DNA of 64,000 bases from Collinsella aerofaciens (GCF_002736145.1 NZ_CP024160.1:248001-312000); one strand, 5' to 3'; shown: positions 33,651 through 42,085, numbered from the stretch's first letter. The notes: a model not told the origin generated them from the letters alone. Program-made: numbers and translations.

Positions 33651-35952
33651 GCAGACCAGCTCCCTTCAGAGCATCGGTAAGTGCGGCTCGCGTATCGTCG
33701 GCCATGGGGCACAGCGGCATACGGTAGTTTGCCTCGATCATACCCATCTGAGCGAGCGCTTCCTTAACGGGGATGGGGTTGACCTCGCTAAAGAGGGCAT
33801 TGATGAGCGGCTGGCCGGCGATCTGGATATCGCGGGCGCGCACTACGTCGCCGTCCAGATAGGCGCGGCACATGTCGTGCACGAGCTGCGGCTGAACGTC
33901 GGCCCACACGCTGATGGTGCCCGAGGCGCCCAGGCTCATGAGCGGTACGGTGAGGGCGTCCTCGCCCGAGTACATGCGGAAGTCATCGGACAGCAGGTGG
34001 GCGATCTTGGCCGCGTAGGCGACGTTGCCCGAGGCTTCTTTAATACCCATGATGTTGGGGTGCGCGGCCAGGCGCTCCACGTTGTGCACGCTGATGCCGC
34101 AGCCGCAGCGGCCGGGGATGTTGTACAGGATGCAGGGGATGTCCACGGCGTCGGCCACGGTCTTAAAGTGCTGGTAGATGCCCTCTTCGTTAGACTTGTT
34201 GTAGTAGGGGGTAATGAGCAGCAGACCATCGGCGCCCAGGCCCTGGTAAGTGAGCGACTTGGTGAGCATGGTCTGCGTGGAGTTGGAGCCCGAGCCGGCA
34301 ATGACGGGGACGCGTCCTGCAACATGCTTGACCACGGCGGCGACAACGGAGTTGTCCTCGTCGTCGGTCATCGTAGCGCTCTCGCCGGTGGTGCCCAGGG
34401 TGAGGATGGCATCGGTGCCATTTTGCAGGTGGAAATCGATAAGGCGCTCGAGCGCGTCAAAGTCGACACTGCCGTCCTTTTTAAACGGCGTGACGAGGGC
34501 GACGATTGAGCCCTCGAGATTGCGGATGTCCATGTTCTTCTCCTTCGCTTCCGCGATCTGGATGCGTTTGTTCCACTGAGCGGCGACGGCCAGGCGCTCG
34601 TCCTGAGCGCGACGGCGGGCGCTTTCGGCGCGCGATTTGGCCAGTAGCTCACGGCCGCACGGCAGCACGTCGAGCGTGGCAAAGTAATCGCCCGGGCGCT
34701 CGGCGCGGCGGATGAGGTCTGCCGAGCCATCGGGGCGCAGCAGGACCTCGGCGGAGCGCAGGCGGCCGTTGTAGTTGTAGCCCATGGAGTAGCCATGCGC
34801 GCCGGTGTCGTGAATCACGAGCAGGTCGCCCATGTCGATATGCGGCAGCTCGCGGTCGATGGCGAACTTGTCATTGTTCTCGCACAGATTGCCCGTGATG
34901 TCGTAGGTGTCCGTAACGGGCGCTGTGGTCTTGTCGTCGCCACCCGGCTGACCCATCACCGTGATGTGGTGGTAAGCGCCATACATGGCGGGACGAATGA
35001 GGTCGACGGCACTGGCGTCCACGCCGATATAGTCCTTGTAGATCTGCTTCTCGTGGATGGCCTTGGTGACCAGGCACCCATAGGGGCCCATCATAAAGCG
35101 GCCCATCTCGGTACAGATCGCCACATCGCCCATGCCGGCGGGAACCAGGATCTCGTCGTAGGCCGTGTGTACCCCTTCACCGATGGCGTGGATGTCATTG
35201 GCCTGCTGCTCGGGCAGGTAGGGGATACCGACGCCGCCGGACAGATTGATTAAGGCGACGTGTGCGCCGGTCTCGCGCTCCAGGCGCACGGCAAGCTCAA
35301 AGAGGATGCGCGCGAGCTTGGGGTAGTAGTCGTTGGTGACGGTGTTGCTGGCAAGGAATGCGTGGATACCAAAGCGCTCGGCGCCCTTGGCCTTAAGCAT
35401 ACGGAAGGCCTCGAAGAGCTGCTCGGTGGTCATGCCATATTTGGAGTCGCCCGGGTTGTCCATGATGCCGTTGGAGAGCTGGAACAGGCCGCCTGGATTA
35501 AAGCGGCAGCTGACCGTCTTGGGGATGGGCCCCGCAACACGCTCAAAGAACTCAATGTGGCTGATGTCGTCAAAGTTGACGATGGCGCCCAGCTTGTCGG
35601 CGAGCTCAAAGTCGGCAGCCGGCGTGTCGTTGGACGAGAACATGATGTCGTGTCCCGTGATACCCAGCGAGCGGGCGATCATAAGCTCGGTATAGCTCGA
35701 GCAATCGCAGCCGCAGCCGTATTCGTTGAGAATGGAGATGAGCGCCGGGTTGGGGTTGGCCTTGACGGCAAAGTATTCCTTAAAGCCCGGGTTCCATGCA
35801 AAGGCGTCGCGCACTTCTTGCATGTTGCGGCGGATGCCCGCCTCGTCGTATAGATGAAACGGCGTGGGGAACTGCTCGACGATATGCTCGAGCGTCTCCT
35901 TGTCCACAAACGGCTGCTTGGCCGCATATGCCTCGTTGGGAGTCAATGACAT
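33643..35952 (-). CDS. lysA-dapA: Fused diaminopimelate decarboxylase - 4-hydroxy-tetrahydrodipicolinate synthase
   Basis: One uninterrupted 769-residue frame joins two enzymes. Residues 1-430 are LysA (PLP-dependent alanine-racemase fold; EYFAVKANPNPALI holds the PLP lysine, HDTGAHGYSMGYNYNGR is C-terminal), which makes lysine. A charged linker of about 40 residues follows. From Met474 (codon at 34533) the rest is a full 296-residue DapA: TLGTTGESATM, YYNKSNEEG, LYNIPGR and the Schiff-base lysine in GIKEASG. An AAGGAG lies six bases before that Met, so DapA could also be made separately. A lysine riboswitch precedes the gene. Confidence 0.9.
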   Translation of the reverse strand: MSLTPNEAYAAKQPFVDKETLEHIVEQFPTPFHLYDEAGIRRNMQEVRDAFAWNPGFKEYFAVKANPNPALISILNEYGCGCDCSSYTELMIARSLGITGHDIMFSSNDTPAADFELADKLGAIVNFDDISHIEFFERVAGPIPKTVSCRFNPGGLFQLSNGIMDNPGDSKYGMTTEQLFEAFRMLKAKGAERFGIHAFLASNTVTNDYYPKLARILFELAVRLERETGAHVALINLSGGVGIPYLPEQQANDIHAIGEGVHTAYDEILVPAGMGDVAICTEMGRFMMGPYGCLVTKAIHEKQIYKDYIGVDASAVDLIRPAMYGAYHHITVMGQPGGDDKTTAPVTDTYDITGNLCENNDKFAIDRELPHIDMGDLLVIHDTGAHGYSMGYNYNGRLRSAEVLLRPDGSADLIRRAERPGDYFATLDVLPCGRELLAKSRAESARRRAQDERLAVAAQWNKRIQIAEAKEKNMDIRNLEGSIVALVTPFKKDGSVDFDALERLIDFHLQNGTDAILTLGTTGESATMTDDEDNSVVAAVVKHVAGRVPVIAGSGSNSTQTMLTKSLTYQGLGADGLLLITPYYNKSNEEGIYQHFKTVADAVDIPCILYNIPGRCGCGISVHNVERLAAHPNIMGIKEASGNVAYAAKIAHLLSDDFRMYSGEDALTVPLMSLGASGTISVWADVQPQLVHDMCRAYLDGDVVRARDIQIAGQPLINALFSEVNPIPVKEALAQMGMIEANYRMPLCPMADDTRAALTDALKGAGLLD

Positions 35953-35965
35953 GTCCCGTAAACCT

Positions 35966-36030
35966 CGCTATCCAGACGGCGCTACCTGCGCATCGAATCC
36001 GCATAGCGTGGACCCAATGTCCGGATAGCG
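35966..36030 (-). promoter_or_regulatory. Expression platform of the lysine riboswitch
   Basis: Arms 36019-36030 and 35966-35977 pair over 12 bp with one G-U. The 3' arm runs directly into the AGG of the lysA ribosome site. No T tract is present, so control is probably at translation initiation. Confidence 0.6.
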
Positions 36031-36178
36031 CTCCCGCATTGCTGCAGACAGTCCTGCGGGTGTTTCCCGCAGGCCCACCAGGCTGTTCGTGCCCGAAAAA
36101 CCCAGTTCGGCGGGTTTCGCCTCCCCGCAGGGTCAAAGTCTGCCGACTCGCCCGCGGCTCATCGTGCCCGCGCCTCTA
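36019..36178 (-). promoter_or_regulatory. Lysine riboswitch (L box)
   Basis: Read on the minus strand, the leader has the conserved parts of the lysine aptamer in order: AGAGGCGCGGGC at the first stem, ATGAG in the turn motif, a GGCGAAACCCGCCGAACTGGG segment, the AGCCTGGTGGG junction, and GGACTGTCTGC at the 3' side. The aptamer spans about 36036-36178. The following arm 36019-36030 is part of the expression platform. It controls the lysA-dapA-dapB-dapH operon by lysine feedback. Confidence 0.88.
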
Positions 36179-36208
36179 TCAAGTGGTAAAGACCCTACCA
36201 CGTTGCAC

Positions 36209-36237
36209 TTTACCAAACAAGAGTATTCGTATATAAC
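36209..36237 (+). promoter_or_regulatory. Promoter of the divergent M20 amidohydrolase gene
   Basis: TTTACC (36209-36214) and TATAAC (36232-36237) are 17 bp apart. The region also has to hold the reverse promoter of the lysine operon. Confidence 0.5.
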
Positions 36238-36330
36238 GTTTAAAAAATGCAGCATCATGCTAGAAACAAGGGTGCCACAATCCTGCGTCACAATAGGTGT
36301 CAACCGAGTCGTCCCATGAAAGGAATCCCT

Positions 36331-37518
36331 ATGACCGAGCTCCAAGAACTCCGTCGTTATCGTCGCGACTTGCACCGCATTCCGGAGCTCGATTTCGATC
36401 TTCCGCAGACGATCGCCTATATCGAGGGCGTGTTGGCGCCGCTCGCTTGCGAGGTGACCCATCCGTGCCCCAGCTGCGTCTGCGCTTTCTTCGACGCTGG
36501 CGTTGGTGCCGTGCATGCCACGGCGATTCGCGCCGATATGGATGCGCTGCCCATTGCCGAGGCAACAGGGGCAGCGTTCGCTTCGACCCATCCCGGCAAG
36601 ATGCACGCTTGCGGACATGACGGACACATGGCCATGGCACTTGCCGCCGCGACGTATGTCGACCGTACGATTCGTGAGCAGCCGGGCGCCATTAGGCGCA
36701 ATGTGCTCTTTGTGTTCCAGCCGGCCGAGGAAACGACTGGTGGTGCCAAGACGGTATGCGAGAGTGGTGTGTTCGAGCGCTATGGGGCCGACCGCATTTT
36801 TGGCTTCCATGTGTGGCCCGATCTGCCTGCCGGCACGTTGGCGAGTTGTTCCGGTCCGCTGCTGGCGCGTTCGAGCGAGACGCATATCCATATTCACGGG
36901 ACGAGCATCCATATCGCTAAGACCTATGGCGTTCCGGTCGAGGAGTCGCACGATGCGGCGTTGGCGGCTGCCAAGTTCTTGGTTGCCGAGCGCGAGCTCA
37001 TGGACGAGCTGGGCACCGACGAGCCCTGTATCGGTAAGTTTGGTCTGCTGCAGGCCGGTACGGTTTGCAACGCGGTGGCGGGGGAGGCCCATGTGGCCGG
37101 AAGCCTGCGTGTGTTTACGGACGACATGTTCGACCGTGCGCGCGAGGGCGTACGCCGTGTGCTCGACGAGGCGTGCACCGCAACGGGCTGCACGTATGAT
37201 CTCGACTTTGCCGAGGGCTATCCACCGGTCGATAACGACCCCGAGCTGTTTGCCAGCGTCGCGCCTGCCTTGCCCGGGCTGCAGCTTGTGGAGGAACCGC
37301 TGTTAATTGCCGAGGACTTTGCTTTCTATCAGCGCCATCTGCCGGGCGTGTTCTTCTTGCTGGGCACGGGCGTGCCAGAGGCGCAAGAAAACCCGATCGA
37401 CGCAGACGGCTGCCCAGCTTATGCGATGAGCGCCCTTCACACTGACGCCATGCTCTTTGACGAGGAAATTTTGCTCAAGGGCCTCGATGTCTACAAACGA
37501 TTGCTTTCGCTTGACTAA
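36331..37518 (+). CDS. M20 family amidohydrolase, possible N-acetyl-diaminopimelate deacetylase
   Basis: The 395-residue metallopeptidase-like protein has DLHRIPELDFDLPQT, IRADMDALPIAEATG, the zinc ligand MHACGHDGHMAM, the catalytic glutamates in FQPAEETTGGAK, and a dimerisation domain. The ATG at 36331 has an AAAGGA site. It is divergent from the dapH-containing operon, and the acetylase route needs an M20 deacetylase, so DapL/N-acetyl-LL-DAP deacetylase is a reasonable guess. A general peptidase or aminoacylase remains possible. Confidence 0.85.
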   Translation: MTELQELRRYRRDLHRIPELDFDLPQTIAYIEGVLAPLACEVTHPCPSCVCAFFDAGVGAVHATAIRADMDALPIAEATGAAFASTHPGKMHACGHDGHMAMALAAATYVDRTIREQPGAIRRNVLFVFQPAEETTGGAKTVCESGVFERYGADRIFGFHVWPDLPAGTLASCSGPLLARSSETHIHIHGTSIHIAKTYGVPVEESHDAALAAAKFLVAERELMDELGTDEPCIGKFGLLQAGTVCNAVAGEAHVAGSLRVFTDDMFDRAREGVRRVLDEACTATGCTYDLDFAEGYPPVDNDPELFASVAPALPGLQLVEEPLLIAEDFAFYQRHLPGVFFLLGTGVPEAQENPIDADGCPAYAMSALHTDAMLFDEEILLKGLDVYKRLLSLD

Positions 37519-37548
37519 GGCCTGAAGGACTATTTGTTCTAGAAAACA

Positions 37549-37569
37549 CGAACAAACGTACGATATAAT
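37549..37569 (+). promoter_or_regulatory. LexA-like box next to a TATAAT element
   Basis: CGAACAAACGTACG at 37549-37562 fits CGAAC-N4-GTTCG at all but one position, and TATAAT follows at 37564-37569. No clear -35 is seen, so the assignment is tentative. Confidence 0.35.
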
Positions 37570-37593
37570 AGAGATGTAAGTCTATAGAAACGT

Positions 37594-37622
37594 TTGACGT
37601 TACTAACGTAAGGCGATACTAT
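37594..37622 (+). promoter_or_regulatory. Promoter of the HigA-like gene
   Basis: TTGACG (37594-37599) and TACTAT (37617-37622) are 17 bp apart, with small inverted repeats (ACGTTACTAACGT) between them that could be the antitoxin's own operator. Confidence 0.5.
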
Positions 37623-37682
37623 GATAGCATCGTAATGAGCGCTATCGGGTCTGCTTTGAGTGGAGACAGGAGATGGCTTGGA

Positions 37683-38024
37683 ATGTCGAAATCGTCGATT
37701 ATCACAAGTGATGAGACCTCGGCCGATTTGCTGTCGCCGGTGACTCCTGGTGAGCTTCTCAAAGAGGAGTTTCTTGTTCCCATGGGCATTTCTCAATATC
37801 GCCTTGCGAAAGAGACCGGGATTCCGGCTCAGCGTATCGGGCAGATTGTCTTGGGAAAACGTCGCGTGACGGCCGACACCGACCTCCGTCTTTGCCGTTA
37901 TTTTGGCCTGACGGATGGTTATTGGCTGCGCGCTCAGGTGGCGTTTGACCTTGAGGCCGAGAAAAGGCGGATCGAACCGGAACTCGATAAGATCGTTCCT
38001 GTTCAGCAGGCCATCGCACTGTAG
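37683..38024 (+). CDS. HigA-family antitoxin / XRE regulator (orphan)
   Basis: The 113-residue protein has the HigA pattern: TPGELLKEEFLVPMGISQYRLA, the helix-turn-helix with PAQRIGQIVLGKR, TADTDLRLCRYFGL and SDGYWL-type end (TDGYWLRAQ). I start it at ATG 37683, which has an AGGAGA site; an ATG at 37635 is possible. The 164 bp upstream cannot hold a HigB toxin and the next gene is a membrane protein, so it has no evident partner. Confidence 0.85.
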   Translation: MSKSSIITSDETSADLLSPVTPGELLKEEFLVPMGISQYRLAKETGIPAQRIGQIVLGKRRVTADTDLRLCRYFGLTDGYWLRAQVAFDLEAEKRRIEPELDKIVPVQQAIAL

Positions 38025-38053
38025 TGCTCAGAGATGATGGGGGTGGGGCGGCG

Positions 38054-38377
38054 ATGAAGCGACGCCGACAGTCTGCCGTATATAGTCCGGGTGGATGCGG
38101 GTGCGGTTTGCTGCTGCTTCCGGTTATCGCTGTGAGCATTGGCGTGATGTTTGTGCTTGCCGGGTTGGCAGCAGCGGCACTCGTGTTGCTGATTGTGGCC
38201 ATTGGCGTGACGATTTGGCTTTGCCGCAATCGCGAGCAACGCCGTGCCGACGGTAAAACCACTGTCGGCTGGGTCGTCTTCCTGATTATTGCGTACCCGC
38301 TGAGTGCCAGCTACCTGGTGTTCTTTGTCCTGTTGATGATCAGCGCCTTTACTGGGGAATCCGTAACGGTGGGTTGA
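38054..38377 (+). CDS. Small membrane protein
   Basis: The 107-residue protein starts with a basic stretch (MKRRRQ) and a Cys/Gly patch (GGCGCG). Two adjacent helices span about residues 18-60 and a third lies at about 75-100. It follows the HigA-like gene by 29 bp and is probably cotranscribed. I recognise no family. Confidence 0.65.
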   Translation: MKRRRQSAVYSPGGCGCGLLLLPVIAVSIGVMFVLAGLAAAALVLLIVAIGVTIWLCRNREQRRADGKTTVGWVVFLIIAYPLSASYLVFFVLLMISAFTGESVTVG

Positions 38378-38482
38378 CGCGCTGCCAGCAGACGGTTGCG
38401 CAAAGTGCGTTTGCTCGGCGTCTGGATAGCTGCATTGGCCGTTTAGCGCAACCTTAGCTCTCAGCTAATGAATTCAAGTTCA

Positions 38483-38536
38483 ATCCTTCCTACGATGTGC
38501 TGTGTGCCGGCACGGTAGCCGGATCGTAGGAAGGAT
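38483..38536 (+). promoter_or_regulatory. Hairpin covering the ribosome site of the FxLYD gene
   Basis: Arms 38483-38496 and 38523-38536 are perfectly complementary over 14 bp with a 26-base loop. The 3' arm contains AAGGAT, the ribosome site of the gene starting at 38542. When folded, translation would be blocked. Confidence 0.65.
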
Positions 38537-38541
38537 GAATA

Positions 38542-38970
38542 ATGGCAAAAGAGGGAAAGAAGCCGATCGGCAAGATTGTCCTAGGCATCATCGTGGTGCT
38601 GGTTATTGTCGGTGCCGTGGGCTCTATGGGCGGCAACTCAACCGATTCGTCTGCGAGCGATTCGGCAAAACCTGCCGAGACGACACAGCAGGCTGAGGAG
38701 CAAAAAGAACCGCAAGAACCGTATACCATTGCTGACGAGGCTGAAGACACTTCCAATCAGTTTACCTATAAGATCACGGGCACGCTGACCAATAACACGG
38801 ACAAGGAAAAGAGCTACATTCAGATTGAATATGTTCTGTATGATGCCGATGGCAACCAGGTTGGAACGGCTCTTGCAAACACCAATCATCTGAAGGCGGG
38901 CGGCTCCTGGAAGTTCGAGGCGCTGGGGTGTCTCCCGACCAGGTTGCTAGCTGGGAGCGTTCGGACGTAA
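38542..38970 (+). pseudogene. FxLYD domain protein, probable frameshift near the C-terminus
   Basis: The 142-residue frame has a membrane anchor at residues 10-28, a Ser/Glu-rich linker and an FxLYD-type extracellular domain (KITGTLTNNTDKEKSYIQIEY, then WKFEALG). After WKFEALG at the GGGG run 38925-38928 the frame turns to CLPTRLL and stops. One more G would instead give VSPDQVASWERSDVSGF and a stop at 38979-38981, which fits the domain's usual end. It is either a real frameshift or a sequencing error; the short form may still fold. Confidence 0.7.
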
Positions 38971-39013
38971 GCGGTTTCTAGCATGTTGCATGCACTGGGG
39001 GAGGTGAAGTCGT

Positions 39014-39436
39014 ATGCCCGATAAAAAGTTGACTGACGAGTTACTCAATGAACTTCTCGACGCGCCAAACATCGATGGCTATATCAAAGAACACGACTTT
39101 GCCGCCCCGTCGCTTTCGGACTACCTGAAGCGGCTACTGCAGGAAAAGGGCTTGGAGCGCTCGCGCGTGGTTCGTATGGCCGATCTCAATGAGACCTTTG
39201 GCTATCAGATCTTTACCGGTGCGCGTCATCCGAGTCGCAATAAGGTGCTGCAGATTGCCTTTGCGATGGCGCTGACGCTCAAAGAGACCAACCGTGCGCT
39301 GACGGCTGCCGGGGTAAGCGTCCTTAACTGCAAGGACCGCCGCGATGCGATTATCATCTTTTGCATCGATCGCGGGTGCAGCCTCCAAAAGGTCAACGAG
39401 GAGTTGTATCGCTTTGGCGAGGAGACGGTAAGTTAG
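39014..39436 (+). CDS. XRE-like regulator paired with a protein kinase
   Basis: The 140-residue protein has a helix-turn-helix-like central region: FAAPSLSDYLKRLLQEKGLERSRVV, LNETFGYQIFTGARHPSRNKVLQIAFAMALTLKETNRAL. An AGGTGAAG site precedes the ATG. It lies about 100 bp before a serine/threonine kinase gene. Such small regulators next to eukaryotic-type kinases recur in Gram-positive gut bacteria, which suggests it may be a kinase substrate or partner. Confidence 0.75.
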   Translation: MPDKKLTDELLNELLDAPNIDGYIKEHDFAAPSLSDYLKRLLQEKGLERSRVVRMADLNETFGYQIFTGARHPSRNKVLQIAFAMALTLKETNRALTAAGVSVLNCKDRRDAIIIFCIDRGCSLQKVNEELYRFGEETVS

Positions 39437-39534
39437 CGGCTGATATCTGAGCCGGCGGAGCTGCCGAACAACGATGTAAACGAACGGGGCGCGGATGCCA
39501 TGGGGTGTCTGCGCCCTGCGCTATGATGGAGGCT

Positions 39535-40914
39535 ATGGATACTCAGACCCCAACATATTCCGATGACGAGCTGACCACAGCGCTTGCCGAGCACCTGGCG
39601 TCGCTCGATCGCGACGACAGCTATCGCGTGGAGCGTGTACTTAAGCGCTCGTCCGTTGAAACAACCGAGCTCGTGTACTTTGAAGGAACCGGCGGTGGTT
39701 CGCTCGGCCCCTTTGTCCGTAAACGCATCGATGCTTCGGCTCAAATCGGCGGGGCATACGAGCGTCTGTTTGCCGCCCAGCGGACAGGCAGGCGTTTTGA
39801 GCACCTGCCCAGAATCGTCGATTGTCGTCGTGTGGGCGACGAGCTCAACGTGGTTATGGAATACATCGAAGGGGAGACGCTCGGGGCGCTGGTGGACCGT
39901 CTGGGAGCCACCCCCGATTATGCGCACGAAATGTATCCTGCCCTATGCGATGCCGTGGGCGAGCTCCACGCCGGTTTTGCAATGGCGGGGGAGACGTCGG
40001 CGCCGGTGATCCATCGCGACCTCAAGCCGTCGAATATCATCGTGACGGGTGCCAACTATACGTCTGATGACGGCCTGACGTTTTCGTCGCTGGTGATTAT
40101 CGACTTGGGGATTGCGCGCGTATGGCGCGATGGCGCCGATGCCGACACCGTCAAGTTTGGCACGCGACCCTATGCGCCGCCCGAGCAGTATGGGTTTGGG
40201 CAGACGAGTGTGCGCAGCGACGTCTACGCACTTGGCGCCCTGTTGTTCTTCTGCTTGACGGGAGTCGACCCTAAACCAGGGCTCGACATGCGCGAGCAAT
40301 GCGAGGCGCGTGGCATTCCCACTCCACTTGCCGATGCCGTCTGCATGTCGATGGCGCTCGACCCGGCCAAGCGTTTTGCGAGTGCGGAGGCATTGGGACG
40401 GGCGACGCGCGCGGCATTCGATCTGAGCCGCCCCGTGCGGCCTCCTGCGCCTGCGCCTGTCCGTACTCCGGCCTCGGAGACGGTGTTGACGCCCCAAGGG
40501 CTCAAGAACCCCGCAGGGCATCCTAGGCCTGCCGCCTCCGCTGCATGCGGTCTGCTCTCTCGCGTTCCGGAGTCTCTGGGGCGCATTTGGAATACGCTCG
40601 TCTGCTTCTCGCTACTTGTGTTCTTTGCCGGAAGTCACTTTGCCGTCTTTCACCCCACGGGAGCAAACCAAAGCTACCCGACGTGGCTTCTTATAATCGA
40701 GTATTTTTTCTTTGTCGATGGCCTTATGGCGCTTATGCATTTTGCGCTGCTCGATAAGCGCCGTCTTCGTCGGCGATTCGCACTGCTCGACAGCTATCGC
40801 GGCAAGAAACTCGCGAAACTCTGGCTCAAGGCATTGGGTGTGCTGCTCCTATGCATGATCGTCATAGTCGCGGTTGCCAATGCGACCGGCGTCGTCGATA
40901 CCTCCGCTACCTAA
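39535..40914 (+). CDS. Membrane serine/threonine protein kinase
   Basis: The 459-residue protein has a eukaryotic-type kinase domain: the ATP lysine in GPFVRKRID, HRDLKPSNII (catalytic Asp), DLGIAR in place of DFG, and RPYAPPEQ as the APE segment. A Pro/Ala-rich linker follows at about 305-345, then three membrane helices. The GGTGGGSLG segment matches the glycine loop. The ATG at 39535 has GGAGG very close, so the start is somewhat uncertain. There are no PASTA domains. Confidence 0.88.
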   Translation: MDTQTPTYSDDELTTALAEHLASLDRDDSYRVERVLKRSSVETTELVYFEGTGGGSLGPFVRKRIDASAQIGGAYERLFAAQRTGRRFEHLPRIVDCRRVGDELNVVMEYIEGETLGALVDRLGATPDYAHEMYPALCDAVGELHAGFAMAGETSAPVIHRDLKPSNIIVTGANYTSDDGLTFSSLVIIDLGIARVWRDGADADTVKFGTRPYAPPEQYGFGQTSVRSDVYALGALLFFCLTGVDPKPGLDMREQCEARGIPTPLADAVCMSMALDPAKRFASAEALGRATRAAFDLSRPVRPPAPAPVRTPASETVLTPQGLKNPAGHPRPAASAACGLLSRVPESLGRIWNTLVCFSLLVFFAGSHFAVFHPTGANQSYPTWLLIIEYFFFVDGLMALMHFALLDKRRLRRRFALLDSYRGKKLAKLWLKALGVLLLCMIVIVAVANATGVVDTSAT

Positions 40915-40918
40915 AAGA

Positions 40919-40942
40919 AAAGGGCCCCATTGGGGCCCTTTG
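40919..40942. terminator. Terminator between the kinase and the reverse wall-hydrolase gene
   Basis: A tight GC-rich stem on AAGGGCCCC and GGGGCCCTT with flanking A and T tracts; it can serve both directions. Confidence 0.85.
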
Positions 40943-40951
40943 CAGTTGCAC

Positions 40952-42085
40952 CTAGATGCGGTTCATCTGAGCGGCGACTTTGTTGTACCAGTCCTGCCAC
41001 GTGGGCGGGCAGTACTTTTTGGCCGCTGCCGGGGTAAGGGTGGAGCCGTAGTTGGCGCCCAGATAGGCAACGTGAGCGGAGATGCCCTCGCTCCAGCTGC
41101 CAAAGCTGCGCCAACCGCCGCCACGGGCACTCCAGCCCCAGGCGTTGTAAGAATTGGCGCAATAAGCACCCTTGGTGCTCTCGATGCAGGCGATGGCGGG
41201 GGACCAACGGGGGTCGACACCGGTATTCCAAGCGGCGACGGCAAAGTTATAGCCCTGGCCTGCCATGGGGGAGCCGGCGAGATAATTGTCGATGCGGCTC
41301 GTCCACTCATTAATGAACGAATCGTAATCGGAGCTACCGGTATTGGCGTTGTTCACCGTGGTGTCGATGGTGGTGTTGGTGTTGGTGGCCTGGCTGCTGG
41401 AATTGCTGCCGCTTACGCCCTCGCCCGAGAGCTTCTCGGCGGCAGCGGCCTTATCGGCCTCAAGCTTGGCAAGCTCGGCGGCATTTTCCTGCTCGGCTTT
41501 TGCCTGTGCCTCGCTGCGGAGCTGCTGGGCCTGAGCCAACGCATCCTCGGCGTTTTTCTGCTCTGCCTCAAGCTGAGACTTGGCCTGCTGGAGCTCAGCC
41601 TTGTTCTGCTCGAGTTCGGTTTGCATGTTATTGAGCTGTTCGATCTCGTCGACGCTCGAGCTCGTGATCTGGTTGGTGTATTTGCAGGTCGTGATGAACT
41701 CACCCAGGCTCTGCGCGTTGACCAGGAAGCTCACGATGGGGTTGGTGCCCTTCTGATACTTGTAAAGATCGCGCATGGCGGAGCTTGCCTTGGCCTGCTG
41801 CTCGGGAAGCTTAGCCTCGATTTCCTCGATGCTTGCCTCATTGGAGTCAATCTGCTTTTGCAGGTCATCGAGTTTGGTGCGGGCGTCGTTGTAGGCGCTC
41901 GTGGCGGCTTCGATCTTCTGCTGGGCTGCGGAAAGCTGGTCCTGCGTTGCCTGCGAGGCGGCATACGCCGCAACGGGGGAGAGCATCGGCGTGGCCGTCA
42001 GCGCAACGGCGAGCGCGGCGCTCGTGATGATACGAGCCGGCTTCGACGCAATGAGCGCTGCGGCGCGATGATTCGAATGCTGCAT
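40952..42085 (-). CDS. Secreted coiled-coil peptidoglycan hydrolase-like protein
   Basis: The 377-residue protein has a signal peptide (cleavage after AAYA, near residue 45) and a PcsB-like coiled coil at about 48-240 (SAAQQKIEAATSAYNDARTK, later Glu/Gln/Lys-rich). A Ser/Thr/Asn-rich linker follows. The C-terminal 110 residues (WNTGVDPRWSPAIACIES, then NAWGWS) look like a glucosaminidase or lysozyme-like domain with a candidate catalytic Glu in CIESTKGAYC. It probably acts at the septal wall. The ATG at 42085 has an AGAGGG site. Confidence 0.8.
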   Translation of the reverse strand: MQHSNHRAAALIASKPARIITSAALAVALTATPMLSPVAAYAASQATQDQLSAAQQKIEAATSAYNDARTKLDDLQKQIDSNEASIEEIEAKLPEQQAKASSAMRDLYKYQKGTNPIVSFLVNAQSLGEFITTCKYTNQITSSSVDEIEQLNNMQTELEQNKAELQQAKSQLEAEQKNAEDALAQAQQLRSEAQAKAEQENAAELAKLEADKAAAAEKLSGEGVSGSNSSSQATNTNTTIDTTVNNANTGSSDYDSFINEWTSRIDNYLAGSPMAGQGYNFAVAAWNTGVDPRWSPAIACIESTKGAYCANSYNAWGWSARGGGWRSFGSWSEGISAHVAYLGANYGSTLTPAAAKKYCPPTWQDWYNKVAAQMNRI

